A DNA stretch of 64,000 nucleotides from NCBI GenBank assembly GCA_034423775.1, contig CP139918.1, forward strand, positions 434,001-498,000. Direction: 5' to 3'. The position numbers were made by a program, and so were the translations under genes. Source of the stretch: Alphaproteobacteria bacterium US3C007 (GTDB lineage: Bacteria; Pseudomonadota; Alphaproteobacteria; Rhodobacterales; Rhodobacteraceae). Below are positions 38,093 to 47,817 of this stretch, one piece after another (within the stretch, counting starts at the first letter, position 1; each line of letters opens with the position of its first letter). A model generated the notes under the pieces. It saw nothing but the letters and a program-made list of their open reading frames with translations. It was not told the DNA's origin and did not search any database.

Positions 38093-39142
38093 ATGTCATT
38101 CGTGGATAATTTGTCCCGCAATATTGTGGGGTCTTCAGACGCCATGATGGCGCTTCGAAAATCGGTGATGGATGTTGCCGAGCATAATATCCCCGTATTA
38201 ATCCTTGGTCCCAGCGGATCTGGCAAAGAAGTCGTTGCACAATCCTTAGCAGATCTATCAGGTAGATCTGGCAAGTTGATTTCAGTGAATTGCGCCTCTA
38301 TTCCCAAATCTCTGCTTGAAGCTGAGCTTTTTGGCTATGAAAAAGGAGCATTTACAGGTGCAAGCAAAACCCACAAGGGCAAGTTTGAACAAGCACATAA
38401 CGGCACCCTGTTTTTAGATGAAATTGGCGATATGCCACTTGATTTACAATCGAAATTGTTGCGGGCTTTGGAAACTAAATGTTTCTCGCCGGTCGGCTCG
38501 TCGCGCGAAATCGAAGTAGACTTCCGGTTGATCTGCGCCACGCACAAAAATCTATATAAGCAAGTTGTCCTTAAGAATTTTCGCTCAGACCTGTTTTTCA
38601 GGATCAGCGCCTTTCCGATCCGTGTGCCTGCACTGAAAGATCGCTCGGGCGATATTGAAAACCTCGTCTATCATTTGGCGCAGCAACTGACCCTGTCAGG
38701 TCAGTCAAATATGAAATTTGAAATTGAAGGTGATGCGCTTTGGTTGCTGAAAACCTTCTCTTGGCCCGGAAATGTGCGCCAGTTGCGCAACGTTATCGAA
38801 TGTTTGATTATTCGTTCGGGTGGTCAGGCGATCAACGCAATCCAAGTGCAACAGGCTTTACGAGAACAAAACGAACAAGGCTTAAATGACCAAGGATCAC
38901 CGGCGCAGCAAGCCTTGAACGCTGAAGAGTCCAACAGATCACCGCTGGATTCGGTAACCGATTACCGCAGCTTTTTTGTGTCAAATGGCAAGTTGATGAT
39001 TGCAGAGCATTTAAAAACTGTAGAGCGCAAAGTGGTCGCCGCGGCCTTAGTGGCGGCCGAGAATGATGTAGAACTGGCCGCAAAGATGTTACATCTCTCT
39101 GTGTCCGAACTGTTCGACAAAAAGCAAACACTCGATCTGTAA
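38093..39142 (+). CDS. Sigma-54-dependent transcriptional activator lacking a receiver domain
   Basis: A 349-residue bacterial enhancer-binding protein. The AAA+ domain begins almost at once: Walker A LILGPSGSGKEVVAQ near residue 40, the sigma-54-contact GAFTGA loop in YEKGAFTGASKTHKG, Walker B TLFLDEIGDMP, and FFRISAFPIRVPALKDR. FSWPGNVRQLRNVIECL is the sensor II region. The C-terminal 50 residues look like a weak Fis-type helix-turn-helix (LVAAENDVELAAKMLHLSVSEL). No receiver, GAF or PAS domain precedes the AAA+ domain, so control must be by expression or a partner, as in FlbD/PspF-like proteins. Its targets are unknown. Confidence 0.88.
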   Translation: MSFVDNLSRNIVGSSDAMMALRKSVMDVAEHNIPVLILGPSGSGKEVVAQSLADLSGRSGKLISVNCASIPKSLLEAELFGYEKGAFTGASKTHKGKFEQAHNGTLFLDEIGDMPLDLQSKLLRALETKCFSPVGSSREIEVDFRLICATHKNLYKQVVLKNFRSDLFFRISAFPIRVPALKDRSGDIENLVYHLAQQLTLSGQSNMKFEIEGDALWLLKTFSWPGNVRQLRNVIECLIIRSGGQAINAIQVQQALREQNEQGLNDQGSPAQQALNAEESNRSPLDSVTDYRSFFVSNGKLMIAEHLKTVERKVVAAALVAAENDVELAAKMLHLSVSELFDKKQTLDL

Positions 39143-39337
39143 ACACTGCTCCAAGGCTCGTCTGCCAGCGTAGCTGGAACGTTGAACCGCACGGCGCGCT
39201 CAGCATGACACCGGCCCTTAACGAGCAGCTTAAACTTATGCAAAGAATTTCATGTAAGAGGCAGAAGGGTTATTGAACAATGGCCCAAAATGATTACATC
39301 CCCTCAACAACATGTCATCTGACCAAAGGACCCCCCA

Positions 39338-41197
39338 ATGGCGAGTACCACGCGCGAATTTGAAGCCGATACCGGAAAAATACTGAACATCGTTATCAAC
39401 TCACTTTATTCAAACAAAGAAATCTTTTTGAGAGAGCTCCTCTCCAACGCGTCAGACGCCCTTCACAAGCGGCAATATCTGGGTCAGACAGATAGCAAAT
39501 TGCTCAGCGCCGATGCGGCCGAGATTTCAATTACATTGAATAAAAAGCGCAAAACCATCGCGATCAGCGATAGCGGCATAGGCTTGGACCAGGAAGATTT
39601 GATCGAAGCTCTCGGCACAATCGCCCGATCTGGCACCAAAGCCTTTATCGAACAAATCGAAGAAGCCGCGGAAAAAGACAAGGATGCAATAAGCCTAATC
39701 GGTCAATTCGGCGTTGGCTTTTACGCCTCATTCATGGTGGCCGATAAAGTGGAAGTGCACACATTAAAAGCAGGTCAGGATCAAGGATATTCTTGGCAAA
39801 GCGATGGCCAATCCGGCTATGAAATCAACGCAAGCAGCGCGCGCGACACCGTTGGTACCACGGTTGTTTTGCATCTTAAAAAAGAGGCGAAAGAGTTTTT
39901 GGAAGACATCCGGATCCAAACCCTCGTAAAGAAATATTCAGATCATATCGCCTATCCAATCCAATTGATGAAAGACGATCAAACCTCTGAAGTGTTAAAC
40001 TCTGTGGAAGCGCTTTGGACAAAACCTGCAAAAGACATCACGCAAGAGCAGTATAATAATTTTTATCAGAGCCATAGCGGACAATATGACACGCCGTTTT
40101 TGACCCTGCATAACAAAGCCGAAGGCGCTGTAGAATTTACCAACCTGCTATTTTTACCAAGCCAAAAGCCTTTTGATCTTTTTGATCCAGAACGCAAAAC
40201 AAAAGTTCAGCTTTATGTAAACCGCGTGTTCATAACGAACGAATTGAAGGATCTTATTCCAGAATGGCTGCGCTTTGTGCGCGGCATCATTGATACGGCC
40301 AGCCTGGACCTGAATGTCAGTCGGGAAATGCTACAACATAATGCAACGCTGCTTAAAATTCGCAAAGCCGTGACCAAGCGCGTGCTGTCCGAATTGGCGA
40401 AAAAGGTTAAAAAAGACGCGCAAGCCTATGAAGCGTTTTGGGCAAATTTTGGCCGCGTTTTGAAGGAAGGCATTTATGAAGATGCGGATAATCGCGACCG
40501 CATTTTAAAAATCTGCCGGTTTTATTCTTTGAAGCAAGATAAGATGATTTCGCTTGAAGATTATATCGATGCGATGCCTCAAACGCAGGACGATATCTAT
40601 TACCTAGCCTCCGACTCTGTTGAAGCCGCAAAGCGCAGCCCGCATATCGAAGGCTTTGCGGAAAGAGACATTGACGTTTTACTGATGACAGACCCGATTG
40701 ATGAGTTCTGGATTTCAACAAGTCCGAAATATTCAGAAAAATCTTTAATCTCTATTGCACGCGAAAACGTCGACCTATCCAAATTCGCCAAAGAGGGTGA
40801 AGCGGATGAAGCCGATGACCAAAATTCGGATATGTCCGATGTTATCGTAAAGCTGAAAGCGGCATTGGGTGAAAAAGTATCGGATATTCGGGTGTCCAGC
40901 ACCCTGACCTCAAGCCCGGTGCGCTTGGTCGCCGCAGATGGAGGCCTTGATTTCAACCTCGAGCGTATCATGAAAGCGCAAAATCCGGATTACACGGGCA
41001 GCGCCAAAGTGTTAGAACTGAACGCAACGCATCCGATAATGCAAAAGCTAAAAGCACAGCCCGAAGAAACCGATCAGGGCCTTGATGCACTGGCTTTAGT
41101 GTTGTTTCAACAAGCGCGTATTTTAGATGGTGAAATGCCCGAAGATCCCACATTGTTTATTCAAAATGTAAACCAGTTAATCGCTTCAGGAATATAA
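39338..41197 (+). CDS. htpG: Chaperone protein HtpG (Hsp90)
   Basis: Bacterial Hsp90, 619 residues, normal length. The ATP-binding GHKL domain has SNKEIFLRELLSNASDAL-type sequence at about residue 27, DSGIGLDQEDLIEALGTIA, and GQFGVGFYASFMVADKV. The middle domain has NRVFITNELKDLIPEWL and LNVSREMLQ. The C-terminal dimerisation domain is complete. It stands alone, convergent with the DMT transporter gene. No sigma-32-type promoter is obvious in the 195 bases upstream. Confidence 0.96.
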   Translation: MASTTREFEADTGKILNIVINSLYSNKEIFLRELLSNASDALHKRQYLGQTDSKLLSADAAEISITLNKKRKTIAISDSGIGLDQEDLIEALGTIARSGTKAFIEQIEEAAEKDKDAISLIGQFGVGFYASFMVADKVEVHTLKAGQDQGYSWQSDGQSGYEINASSARDTVGTTVVLHLKKEAKEFLEDIRIQTLVKKYSDHIAYPIQLMKDDQTSEVLNSVEALWTKPAKDITQEQYNNFYQSHSGQYDTPFLTLHNKAEGAVEFTNLLFLPSQKPFDLFDPERKTKVQLYVNRVFITNELKDLIPEWLRFVRGIIDTASLDLNVSREMLQHNATLLKIRKAVTKRVLSELAKKVKKDAQAYEAFWANFGRVLKEGIYEDADNRDRILKICRFYSLKQDKMISLEDYIDAMPQTQDDIYYLASDSVEAAKRSPHIEGFAERDIDVLLMTDPIDEFWISTSPKYSEKSLISIARENVDLSKFAKEGEADEADDQNSDMSDVIVKLKAALGEKVSDIRVSSTLTSSPVRLVAADGGLDFNLERIMKAQNPDYTGSAKVLELNATHPIMQKLKAQPEETDQGLDALALVLFQQARILDGEMPEDPTLFIQNVNQLIASGI

Positions 41198-41216
41198 AGC
41201 GCAAAGGCCCATGTTG

Positions 41217-42113
41217 TTATTTGCCTGCCCGCTCAAGGGCAGGCTCACCTGCTTGTCTGTAGAGAAAAAACCCCAAGGCCCCTACCACCAAAACACCGCC
41301 AAGCAAGGTCAGCGAATTCGGCGTTTCTTTGATACCAAGCCAAACCCATAAAGGGCCCAAAACCGTTTCTAACAGCATAATCATGCTCACATTGGCAGCG
41401 GATGTCAGCCGCGATGCCTTTGACAGCAAGAAAAAAGAAACGGGCAAAATAATCAATCCCGTGACCGAGATATAAATGAGGCTTGCGCCTCTCACCTGCC
41501 AAGCCGCAGGCCAAAGATAAAAGGCGGTGCACCCGGCGATCAGCGCGCCGAGCCCGATCGCCAATTCAAACGGCACAGTTTTATTTTTCCGAATAATTAC
41601 AAAGTTAAAGGCCAGACTAATGGCAACCGCAAGCCCACAACACGCCCCCAACAGCGTTTCAAAATCAATATTCATGCCCCTTTCGATATCGCCAGCAACC
41701 GACATGAGGATTCCAGAAAACACCAAGACTATGGTTGCCCAAACGCGGCGATCCGCCAGTTCCCCCAATAGAAAATAACCCAGCAAAGCCGCAATAACGG
41801 GCACAGTAGCAACGGCCAACAACACCACAGCCACGGGCGCAAGCGCGATTCCAAAGGCAAAGAATGAGGCATTTCCAATCTGGCAAATGACCAAAGACCA
41901 AAACCCAAAAGACGAAACGCGCGCGCGGTTCCCTTTTCCTTCCTTGAAGCGCGCGATCAACCCGATCGATAAAAACACCAATCCAGCCAAACATGCGCGC
42001 CACGCCAACATAGCTCCGCCATCCAATCCGGACAGGCGCATTAAAAGCGTATCGGGCGTTAATAACAAAGCCCCTGCCAGCGCCAGCATGAGCCCATTGC
42101 CTAAATTATTCAT
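41217..42113 (-). CDS. DMT-superfamily transporter (EamA family)
   Basis: A 298-residue integral membrane protein with ten hydrophobic segments in two EamA repeats. The first opens LGNGLMLALAGALLLTPDTLL. The second holds FELAIGLGALIAGCTAFYLW and TSAANVSMIMLLETVLGPLWVWLG, the latter a typical EamA signature. It probably exports a small metabolite; the substrate is not readable. It converges with htpG, 19 bases apart. Confidence 0.87.
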   Translation of the reverse strand: MNNLGNGLMLALAGALLLTPDTLLMRLSGLDGGAMLAWRACLAGLVFLSIGLIARFKEGKGNRARVSSFGFWSLVICQIGNASFFAFGIALAPVAVVLLAVATVPVIAALLGYFLLGELADRRVWATIVLVFSGILMSVAGDIERGMNIDFETLLGACCGLAVAISLAFNFVIIRKNKTVPFELAIGLGALIAGCTAFYLWPAAWQVRGASLIYISVTGLIILPVSFFLLSKASRLTSAANVSMIMLLETVLGPLWVWLGIKETPNSLTLLGGVLVVGALGFFLYRQAGEPALERAGK

Positions 42114-42326
42114 TCACCTGCCCTATTCTCAATGATCAACCAACCCTAAAACGGTTTATTGCTATCGTTTTGATTTGTAAGAAATCTCTGGGTTAATATG
42201 TAGAAAGCAGCCCGTCCTTGATCAGCGTTGTGCAAGTGCCCTTGTGATTTTGGCATTGCAAAACATCCGCCCGCAACCGTAGCGGCAAACAACCGGCAAA
42301 GGTAAAACCCTCATAAAACGCCCGGA

Positions 42327-42653
42327 TTAATCATCACTTTCGAGAAAGGCCTTATAATCAATGCCAGGGCCTGAAAAGCTTTGGAACTCATCTCCACTTG
42401 GATAAGGGGTTACAAAGGGCTTGATCACATCTGAAAAGCGATTGTCGATGCGGTTTGATAAAACATCGGCAAGATCTTCAAGATCGCCCCAAAACCCGAT
42501 CAAAGCATGTTCACCATCGCCGATATCATGCGCTGACAGGCGCACCGTTTCGGGCAAAGGGTAATCGCGAAGATATATCGCAATGGCCTTATAAAGCGCA
42601 TCATGTGAGCCCGCTTTTGGCTTGAATTTGATGCAGTTCATCATCTGCGCCAT
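42327..42653 (-). CDS. Conserved hypothetical protein, possible ABM-like fold
   Basis: A 108-residue cytoplasmic protein with no signal peptide. The layout MMNCIKFKPKAGSHDALYKAI, followed by an alternating strand-helix pattern (HALIGFWGDLEDLADVLSNR), suggests a ferredoxin-like dimeric alpha-beta barrel such as the antibiotic biosynthesis monooxygenase fold. I do not recognise the family with certainty. GGGAGAA lies before the ATG at 42653. It stands alone between the DMT transporter and the Ldh-family gene. Confidence 0.6.
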   Translation of the reverse strand: MAQMMNCIKFKPKAGSHDALYKAIAIYLRDYPLPETVRLSAHDIGDGEHALIGFWGDLEDLADVLSNRIDNRFSDVIKPFVTPYPSGDEFQSFSGPGIDYKAFLESDD

Positions 42654-43029
42654 TCGAAATTCTCCCGAAATTTTTTGGTCAATACCGATCAGTCACTTCG
42701 CTGTTTCCTCTCAGAGAAAAAACCATAGTTAAAAATATAAAAATTTCAAAGTAAAAGTTTCTAGCAGAACTGCCATCAAAAGCTCTGTAATACACCACTT
42801 AAAATTCAACGCGGGTCGTTAGGCTCAGAAACGATGTAAGCGCTACACACAAATGCACGTTACATTTCCTCATAATCTGTCACCCTGCTGGTTCGAAATG
42901 GCTGGAATGCTGGCACCAAGATTAACCTTCAGATGCGTGGTGGGTACGCGCCCTGCCTGCCAAATGTGTCAGACATCCACAACCGCTACCACGCTCGATT
43001 TAAACTTTGGCAGCGTTTGTAAAAGCTGA
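42654..43029. other. Intergenic region between two minus-strand genes
   Basis: 376 bases without a supported gene. A near-palindrome GATGTAAGCGCTACAC around 42832-42847, with core AGCGCT, resembles LacI/GntR-type operators. No neighbouring regulator gene points to it. The rest has no recognisable RNA or terminator. Confidence 0.35.
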
Positions 43030-44094
43030 TCACCAAGGCGGGTTGGTATCCCATTTTATCGCCAAATCCGTAAAGCTTTTAACTGAAAGAGGATCTAATG
43101 GAATGCCCTGCTCAATGCGCCCGGCCGCCCGCGCCCATTCGCGATCACCTGGCGCCATAACGCTCGCCCCCTTTCGCGCCTTTGACCCGCGCAAAAGCTT
43201 TAAATACCGCAGCATTCCAGCGCGGACCACCTCTCCTATTGCGAAGGCACTGGGATCTATAACAATCACAAAAGCGCCCATTCCCCTTGGCGTTGTGAAA
43301 TCAGGGCCCGCCATAGGGGCAATATCGGGACTCAACTTCATGCCCGTCAAAACCGCTGAAAAGATTTCGGCCAAACCACCCAGCGCAGCCCCTTTAAAAC
43401 CAAAATCAGCCCCCCCTATCGGAGCCAGCATTTCGGCAATATTCGGATCCAAAGTATCCATGCCTTGCGGATCAGATGCCACGCCCTGCGGTAAATCCTG
43501 TTGCAACGATTGGTGTAATTGAACCCGGTTATAGGGAACAGAGCTGGTCGCCATATCCAACAGCCATGGGTTTGGTTCTGCCGTCGGCACTGCCACTGAA
43601 ATCGGGTTGGTGCCATGAAAGCGCTCAGCGCCATCAAATAAGCGCACGAAACTATCGGAATTTCCAAAGACAATCCCGATCATATTTTTATCCGCTGCTG
43701 CCTTAGAAAAAGCACCGGCTGGACCGAAATGCGAAGTGTTTTGAATGCCGATCGCTGCAATCCCAGCTGTCTGCGCAAGATCCACAGCATGATCAATCGC
43801 AGCAAATGTGGCCACCGCCCCATGCGCATTATCAGCATTCAGCAGCGCCGTACCACTGCGCGTTTGATCCAACGCGATCTTGGGCGCTATGTTCAATCGG
43901 CCACCTTGAAAGGCCTGCGCATAATGCCCCAGCAAACGCACCCCGTGGCTGTCAATACCATGGACCGAGCCATGCATCATTGCGCGCGTTGCCGCCAGCG
44001 CGCTGGGCTGATCTGCCCCAGCTTTTTCTAAAATAAAATGGCAAAACGCGCTCAGGCGGGCGCAGTCAGCAAGACGCGTTTCATTGGTCAGCAT
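43030..44094 (-). CDS. Ldh-family NAD(P)-dependent oxidoreductase
   Basis: A 354-residue member of the malate/L-lactate/ureidoglycolate dehydrogenase (type 2) family. Family segments: MMHGSVHGIDSHGVRLLGHY with the catalytic histidine, LLNADNAHGAVATFAAIDHA, GIQNTSHFGPAGAFS, NPWLLDMATSSVPYNRVQL, and GADFGFKGAALGGLAEIFS. Family enzymes reduce or oxidise 2-keto/2-hydroxy acids; the substrate here is unknown. The ATG at 44094 has GGGAA at good spacing, whereas the longer frame starts with TTG at 44112. Confidence 0.88.
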   Translation of the reverse strand: MLTNETRLADCARLSAFCHFILEKAGADQPSALAATRAMMHGSVHGIDSHGVRLLGHYAQAFQGGRLNIAPKIALDQTRSGTALLNADNAHGAVATFAAIDHAVDLAQTAGIAAIGIQNTSHFGPAGAFSKAAADKNMIGIVFGNSDSFVRLFDGAERFHGTNPISVAVPTAEPNPWLLDMATSSVPYNRVQLHQSLQQDLPQGVASDPQGMDTLDPNIAEMLAPIGGADFGFKGAALGGLAEIFSAVLTGMKLSPDIAPMAGPDFTTPRGMGAFVIVIDPSAFAIGEVVRAGMLRYLKLLRGSKARKGASVMAPGDREWARAAGRIEQGIPLDPLSVKSFTDLAIKWDTNPPW

Positions 44095-44339
44095 AATAAG
44101 TTCCCTATTCAAAACGATGGCCGGTGTGAACCCTATCCACCCGGGGCTATGCCCAGTCTAATCTATTGACCAGATAAAATCTAACAAGCCCTAACTTTAC
44201 ACCGCTTGAGCAAAACCGCGCGTTCCAAAAGCTTGTCTAAAAAGATGCTCGATATGTTGTGTGGCGACCAAAGAACAAAATAATCGTCAGCGCTTACACT
44301 ATATCGGATAGAAGAGGATCCGCTGAGCTTTGTTTTATA

Positions 44340-45038
44340 TCAATCTAACCCAAGATAAGCGGCCAAGGCTTTCGGAGGGCTTGCCATCACTTGCGTCGTT
44401 GGTTGGGGCGGGCTGAGCACTTGATCGCTTAGCAGCAATGTCTCATCAGCAATCCGCAGCGCATCATTGGGATCATGTGTCACCATCAACACCGTAGCCT
44501 GCCGCTCTTGCGCCAGCGTTTGCAGCAAATCCAGCATCTCATTTTTCAAAGCAGGCCCCAATGCGGTGAAGGGCTCATCCAATAAAAGGATTGGTTTATC
44601 TTGTAACAGCACCCGCGCCAGCGCCACGCGGCTTTGCTGCCCCCCTGATAATTCACCGGGCTTAGAGGCTTCAAAACCACCCAATCCCACGCGTGACAGC
44701 GCCGCCTTCACCTGCTCTTGACGGATCGATGACAGATATCTGCGCTGGGTCAGCGCCAAAGCCACGTTCCGTTTTGCGCTAAGATGCGGAAATAAATTAT
44801 TGTCTTGAAACAGCATCGCCATAGGCCGCTGCGCCGGGCGCAGCCCAGTGATATTCTGCCCGTTCCACAGCACGGCGCCAGAAGACACCGGCAAAAACCC
44901 CGCAAGCGCGGCCAAAAAAGTAGATTTTCCAGCGCCTGATGGGCCCATAATGGCATAAATTTTCGCATCCAAACCGCACAATGAAGCGGTCAGTTGGAAA
45001 CTGCCTTGACGAATTTTTAAGTTTTGCAAATCAAGCAT
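44340..45038 (-). CDS. thiQ: Thiamine ABC transporter, ATP-binding protein
   Basis: A 232-residue ABC ATPase. Walker A is GPSGAGKSTFLAALAGFL at about residue 34, the Q-loop is AMLFQDNNLFPHLSAKRN, the signature is LSGGQQSRVALARVL, and Walker B is PILLLDEPFTAL. It overlaps thiP by eight bases and is the last gene of thiBPQ. The operon lies downstream of a TPP riboswitch, which fixes the substrate as thiamine or its phosphates. Confidence 0.93.
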   Translation of the reverse strand: MLDLQNLKIRQGSFQLTASLCGLDAKIYAIMGPSGAGKSTFLAALAGFLPVSSGAVLWNGQNITGLRPAQRPMAMLFQDNNLFPHLSAKRNVALALTQRRYLSSIRQEQVKAALSRVGLGGFEASKPGELSGGQQSRVALARVLLQDKPILLLDEPFTALGPALKNEMLDLLQTLAQERQATVLMVTHDPNDALRIADETLLLSDQVLSPPQPTTQVMASPPKALAAYLGLD

Positions 45039-46539
45039 TACGACGCCCTAAAAAATCAAAGACCCAGAAAAATCCAAAACTTAATATCAAAAGAAGGCTG
45101 GCGCAGCCCGCGGCTTGCTCCATACGGTACGACCCCATCAATTGATACAGCTTCAACGGCAAGGTCGCGCGCTCGGCATCGCCAAACAGCGCGATAACGC
45201 CCAGATCGCCCATCGAAAGCGCCGCGGTCAATCCCGCGGCGAAACCGAATGGGCGGCGTAATCTAGGCCAAACCACCCAGCGCCACCACCCCAACCTAGA
45301 CAATCCCAAAGAAGCCGATAACCAGCGGAAATTGGCGTCTACCTGGCTCATTTCCGGGCGTAAAATACGCACTGCAAAGGGCAATGACATCAGAGCATTC
45401 ACACATAGCGTTACCCAAAGACTTATCTCAAACGGGTTCACATAAGGCCTGGAAATCAAAAACAAACCGGTTCCCAGGACAAGCGGCGATACCGTAATTC
45501 CCAACGTTGCGATGGCTTCTCCACCGCGGCTCAGCAAACTGAGCGACAGTAACATGCACAGCGCTGTGGCCCCCAAAGCAATCAAAACCGAGCGCAGCGC
45601 CGCCATCCAAACCGCAGCCGGCAAGCTGGTTACACTGCCAAGCCCATTGCCCAAGACCAATAGCAAAGGCAGGCCTAAAAATAGCAGGGCCGCGCCAATC
45701 ACCACCCCATCTAGATATTTTTGCAAGGTAGAGTGGCGGCCCAGCGCAATTGGACGATCAAGCCCAATGCCCAGCTGATGCCCCCAGGCAAAGCCCAGCG
45801 CGAAAACGGCAACCAATGCAGACACCCCCAATTGCACCAGCCCCAACAGAGCGGCTTTTGCGAAATCAAAGTCAAATCGAAAAGCTTGATAAATCGCCAA
45901 TTCCAGCGTCGTTGATTTGGGCCCCCCTCCTAAAGCCAGCGCCACAGTAAAACTTGATAAACAAATCACAAAGATGACCACCACAGCCGAGGGCAAAACC
46001 GTCATCAGCATCGGAAACTCAATCAAACGAAACCGCGCAAAACCGCGAAGATCCAAGCTCTGCCCCAGCCGCAACCGCTCTTGTGGGATTGTTGCCCAGC
46101 CCAATAAAATCATCCGTGTAGCAAGGGGCAAATTAAAAAACACATGCGCCAACAGCACGCCCTGCAGCCCATAGATCGAAAAGCTGCCAAAGCCCAAGCT
46201 GCGCAACCCCGTATTGAGCCAACCATTTTGACCGAAAACCGCAATCAAACCAAGAATGGCGACAATAACGGGCAAAATAAAAGGCGCGCCCATCAGCCTA
46301 ATCACCGCAGCGCGGCCCCAAAACTGCGCGCGCGCAAGCGCGCGCGCCAGCGGGACCGCTGATAAAGTGGACAAGAGCGCCGAAAGCGCAGCCTGTAAAA
46401 TGGTAAAGCGCAAAGCTGACCAATCTGCAGGCCCCAAGCCGGTAGGCCCATCCGCCTGACCCCAAACCGCCAAAAGCGGTAGAAGTACAAAGCTACAAAT
46501 CAGCGCTGAGGCGCTTATTTGGACAATGCGCGGCGCCAT
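45031..46539 (-). CDS. thiP: Thiamine ABC transporter, permease
   Basis: A 502-residue fused two-domain ABC permease with about twelve transmembrane helices. Each half has an EAA loop: around FARFRLIEFPMLMTVLPSAV in the first half and GLSRLGWWRWVVWPRLRRPF in the second. This duplicated layout is that of ThiP/FbpB permeases. It overlaps thiB by 25 bases and thiQ by eight, so the operon is translated as a coupled unit. Confidence 0.92.
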   Translation of the reverse strand: MAPRIVQISASALICSFVLLPLLAVWGQADGPTGLGPADWSALRFTILQAALSALLSTLSAVPLARALARAQFWGRAAVIRLMGAPFILPVIVAILGLIAVFGQNGWLNTGLRSLGFGSFSIYGLQGVLLAHVFFNLPLATRMILLGWATIPQERLRLGQSLDLRGFARFRLIEFPMLMTVLPSAVVVIFVICLSSFTVALALGGGPKSTTLELAIYQAFRFDFDFAKAALLGLVQLGVSALVAVFALGFAWGHQLGIGLDRPIALGRHSTLQKYLDGVVIGAALLFLGLPLLLVLGNGLGSVTSLPAAVWMAALRSVLIALGATALCMLLSLSLLSRGGEAIATLGITVSPLVLGTGLFLISRPYVNPFEISLWVTLCVNALMSLPFAVRILRPEMSQVDANFRWLSASLGLSRLGWWRWVVWPRLRRPFGFAAGLTAALSMGDLGVIALFGDAERATLPLKLYQLMGSYRMEQAAGCASLLLILSFGFFWVFDFLGRRNA

Positions 46540-47495
46540 TGCTCAATCGTCTCTTTGCGCAGGTTTGCGGCTTCTTCTTCAGAATAGAACAACACTTTTT
46601 CAGGCAAAGGCAAGTCTTGGAACGCTTGCGGCCATTGCGATTTTGGCAGGGCTGCAGGCAAAGACCAATTACCCTCTGGAATTATGTTTTGGAATTGATC
46701 TGTCATGATGAAAGCCAAAAACGCATCCGCCAAATCGGGCACATCTGTCGATGCTATTTTCGCCGCCAACTCGACCATGAAATAATGCCCTTCGGGAAAA
46801 ATCGCTGCCTTTTTGGTAAGATCGTTTTCCGCCACAATATGATAGGCCGGTGAGGTCGTGTAAGAGAGCACCATATCGGCTTCGCCATCTGAAAACAGCC
46901 CATATGATTCTGACCAGCCTTTGGTGACGGTTAGAATTTTCGGCGCAAGCTTTTGCCAAACTGCTTCTGCTTGCTCACCATAGACCGCCTTCACCCAAAG
47001 CACCAAGGCCAAGCCCGAGATTGAGCTGCGCGGATCTTGGATCACCAAGCTCAAGTCTGCGCCGGAATTCACCAACGCATCAAAAGACGCGGGCGGGTTG
47101 GCCACTTTTTCAGTATTGTAGATAAACGCAGTATGGCCATAGTTGAACGGCAGGAATATTTCATCGCTCCACTCTATCGGCAATGTAAGCTGCGCATTGT
47201 CTTGGCCATGGGCCGCGAACAAACCCGTTTCGCGCGCTTTTTTTGTAATATCTGTGTTCAGACCGATCACGGCATCTGCCTCGGTGCGCTCACCCTCCAG
47301 AATGATCCGCGACATGACATCACCCGTTTTAAACTGCAAGTCACAGCTGCAGCTTTCCTCAAAAGCGGCCTCAATCGCGGGCCCTGGCCCCCATTCTGAC
47401 GCAAAATAATCTGGTGCATAAATTGTAAGTATCGGAGTCTGTGCCAACGTCATGCTGGCAGTGAACAGACCCGCTGCGAATGTGAAGTATTTCAT
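46515..47495 (-). CDS. thiB: Thiamine ABC transporter, substrate-binding protein
   Basis: A 326-residue periplasmic binding protein. The signal peptide is MKYFTFAAGLFTASMTLAQ, with probable cleavage after LAQ. The mature protein has LTIYAPDYFASEWGPGPAIE, VIGLNTDITKKARETGLF, and NYGHTAFIYNTEKV, matching ThiB. The ATG at 47495 has GGAGAG three bases upstream and begins the signal peptide. A longer frame extends into the riboswitch and is rejected. It is the first gene of thiBPQ. Confidence 0.93.
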   Translation of the reverse strand: MKYFTFAAGLFTASMTLAQTPILTIYAPDYFASEWGPGPAIEAAFEESCSCDLQFKTGDVMSRIILEGERTEADAVIGLNTDITKKARETGLFAAHGQDNAQLTLPIEWSDEIFLPFNYGHTAFIYNTEKVANPPASFDALVNSGADLSLVIQDPRSSISGLALVLWVKAVYGEQAEAVWQKLAPKILTVTKGWSESYGLFSDGEADMVLSYTTSPAYHIVAENDLTKKAAIFPEGHYFMVELAAKIASTDVPDLADAFLAFIMTDQFQNIIPEGNWSLPAALPKSQWPQAFQDLPLPEKVLFYSEEEAANLRKETIEQWRRALSK

Positions 47496-47540
47496 GTTCT
47501 CTCCATATTTGCGACGGGCGGGGAGCGTGTAGCATGAAGC

Positions 47541-47622
47541 TGACCTTTCCTCCGCCGGTCTTAACCGGTTCAGGTTCGACGGGTTCGCAAAATGCGTCTC
47601 AGCCAAAAAGGCGCCCCGAGGT
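47541..47622 (-). promoter_or_regulatory. TPP riboswitch (THI element)
   Basis: On the minus strand the conserved parts appear in order: CTCGGGGCGCC, GGCTGAGA, ACCCGTCGAACCTGAACCGG and TTAAGACCGGCGGAGGAAAG. This is the complete thiamine pyrophosphate aptamer, ending about 45 bases before the thiB start. High TPP should lower thiBPQ expression. The space after the aptamer is short, which suits blocking of translation initiation rather than a long terminator. Confidence 0.95.
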
Positions 47623-47817
47623 AACGTTGTGGATAAAGTTTTCACAACACGGTGGCAACCCCTAAAGATTTCAAACCGTTGTAACAGCGCATCCGCGAGC
47701 CTGCAGGCTTAAACCGCTTGTGCTGCTATCAAGGCCTTAAACGCCAAAAGATAAATATAGGGCATTTTACAGTCAGCTTAGGATCCGATAAAGCATCTAC
47801 TCAAGTCGGGTCACGCT

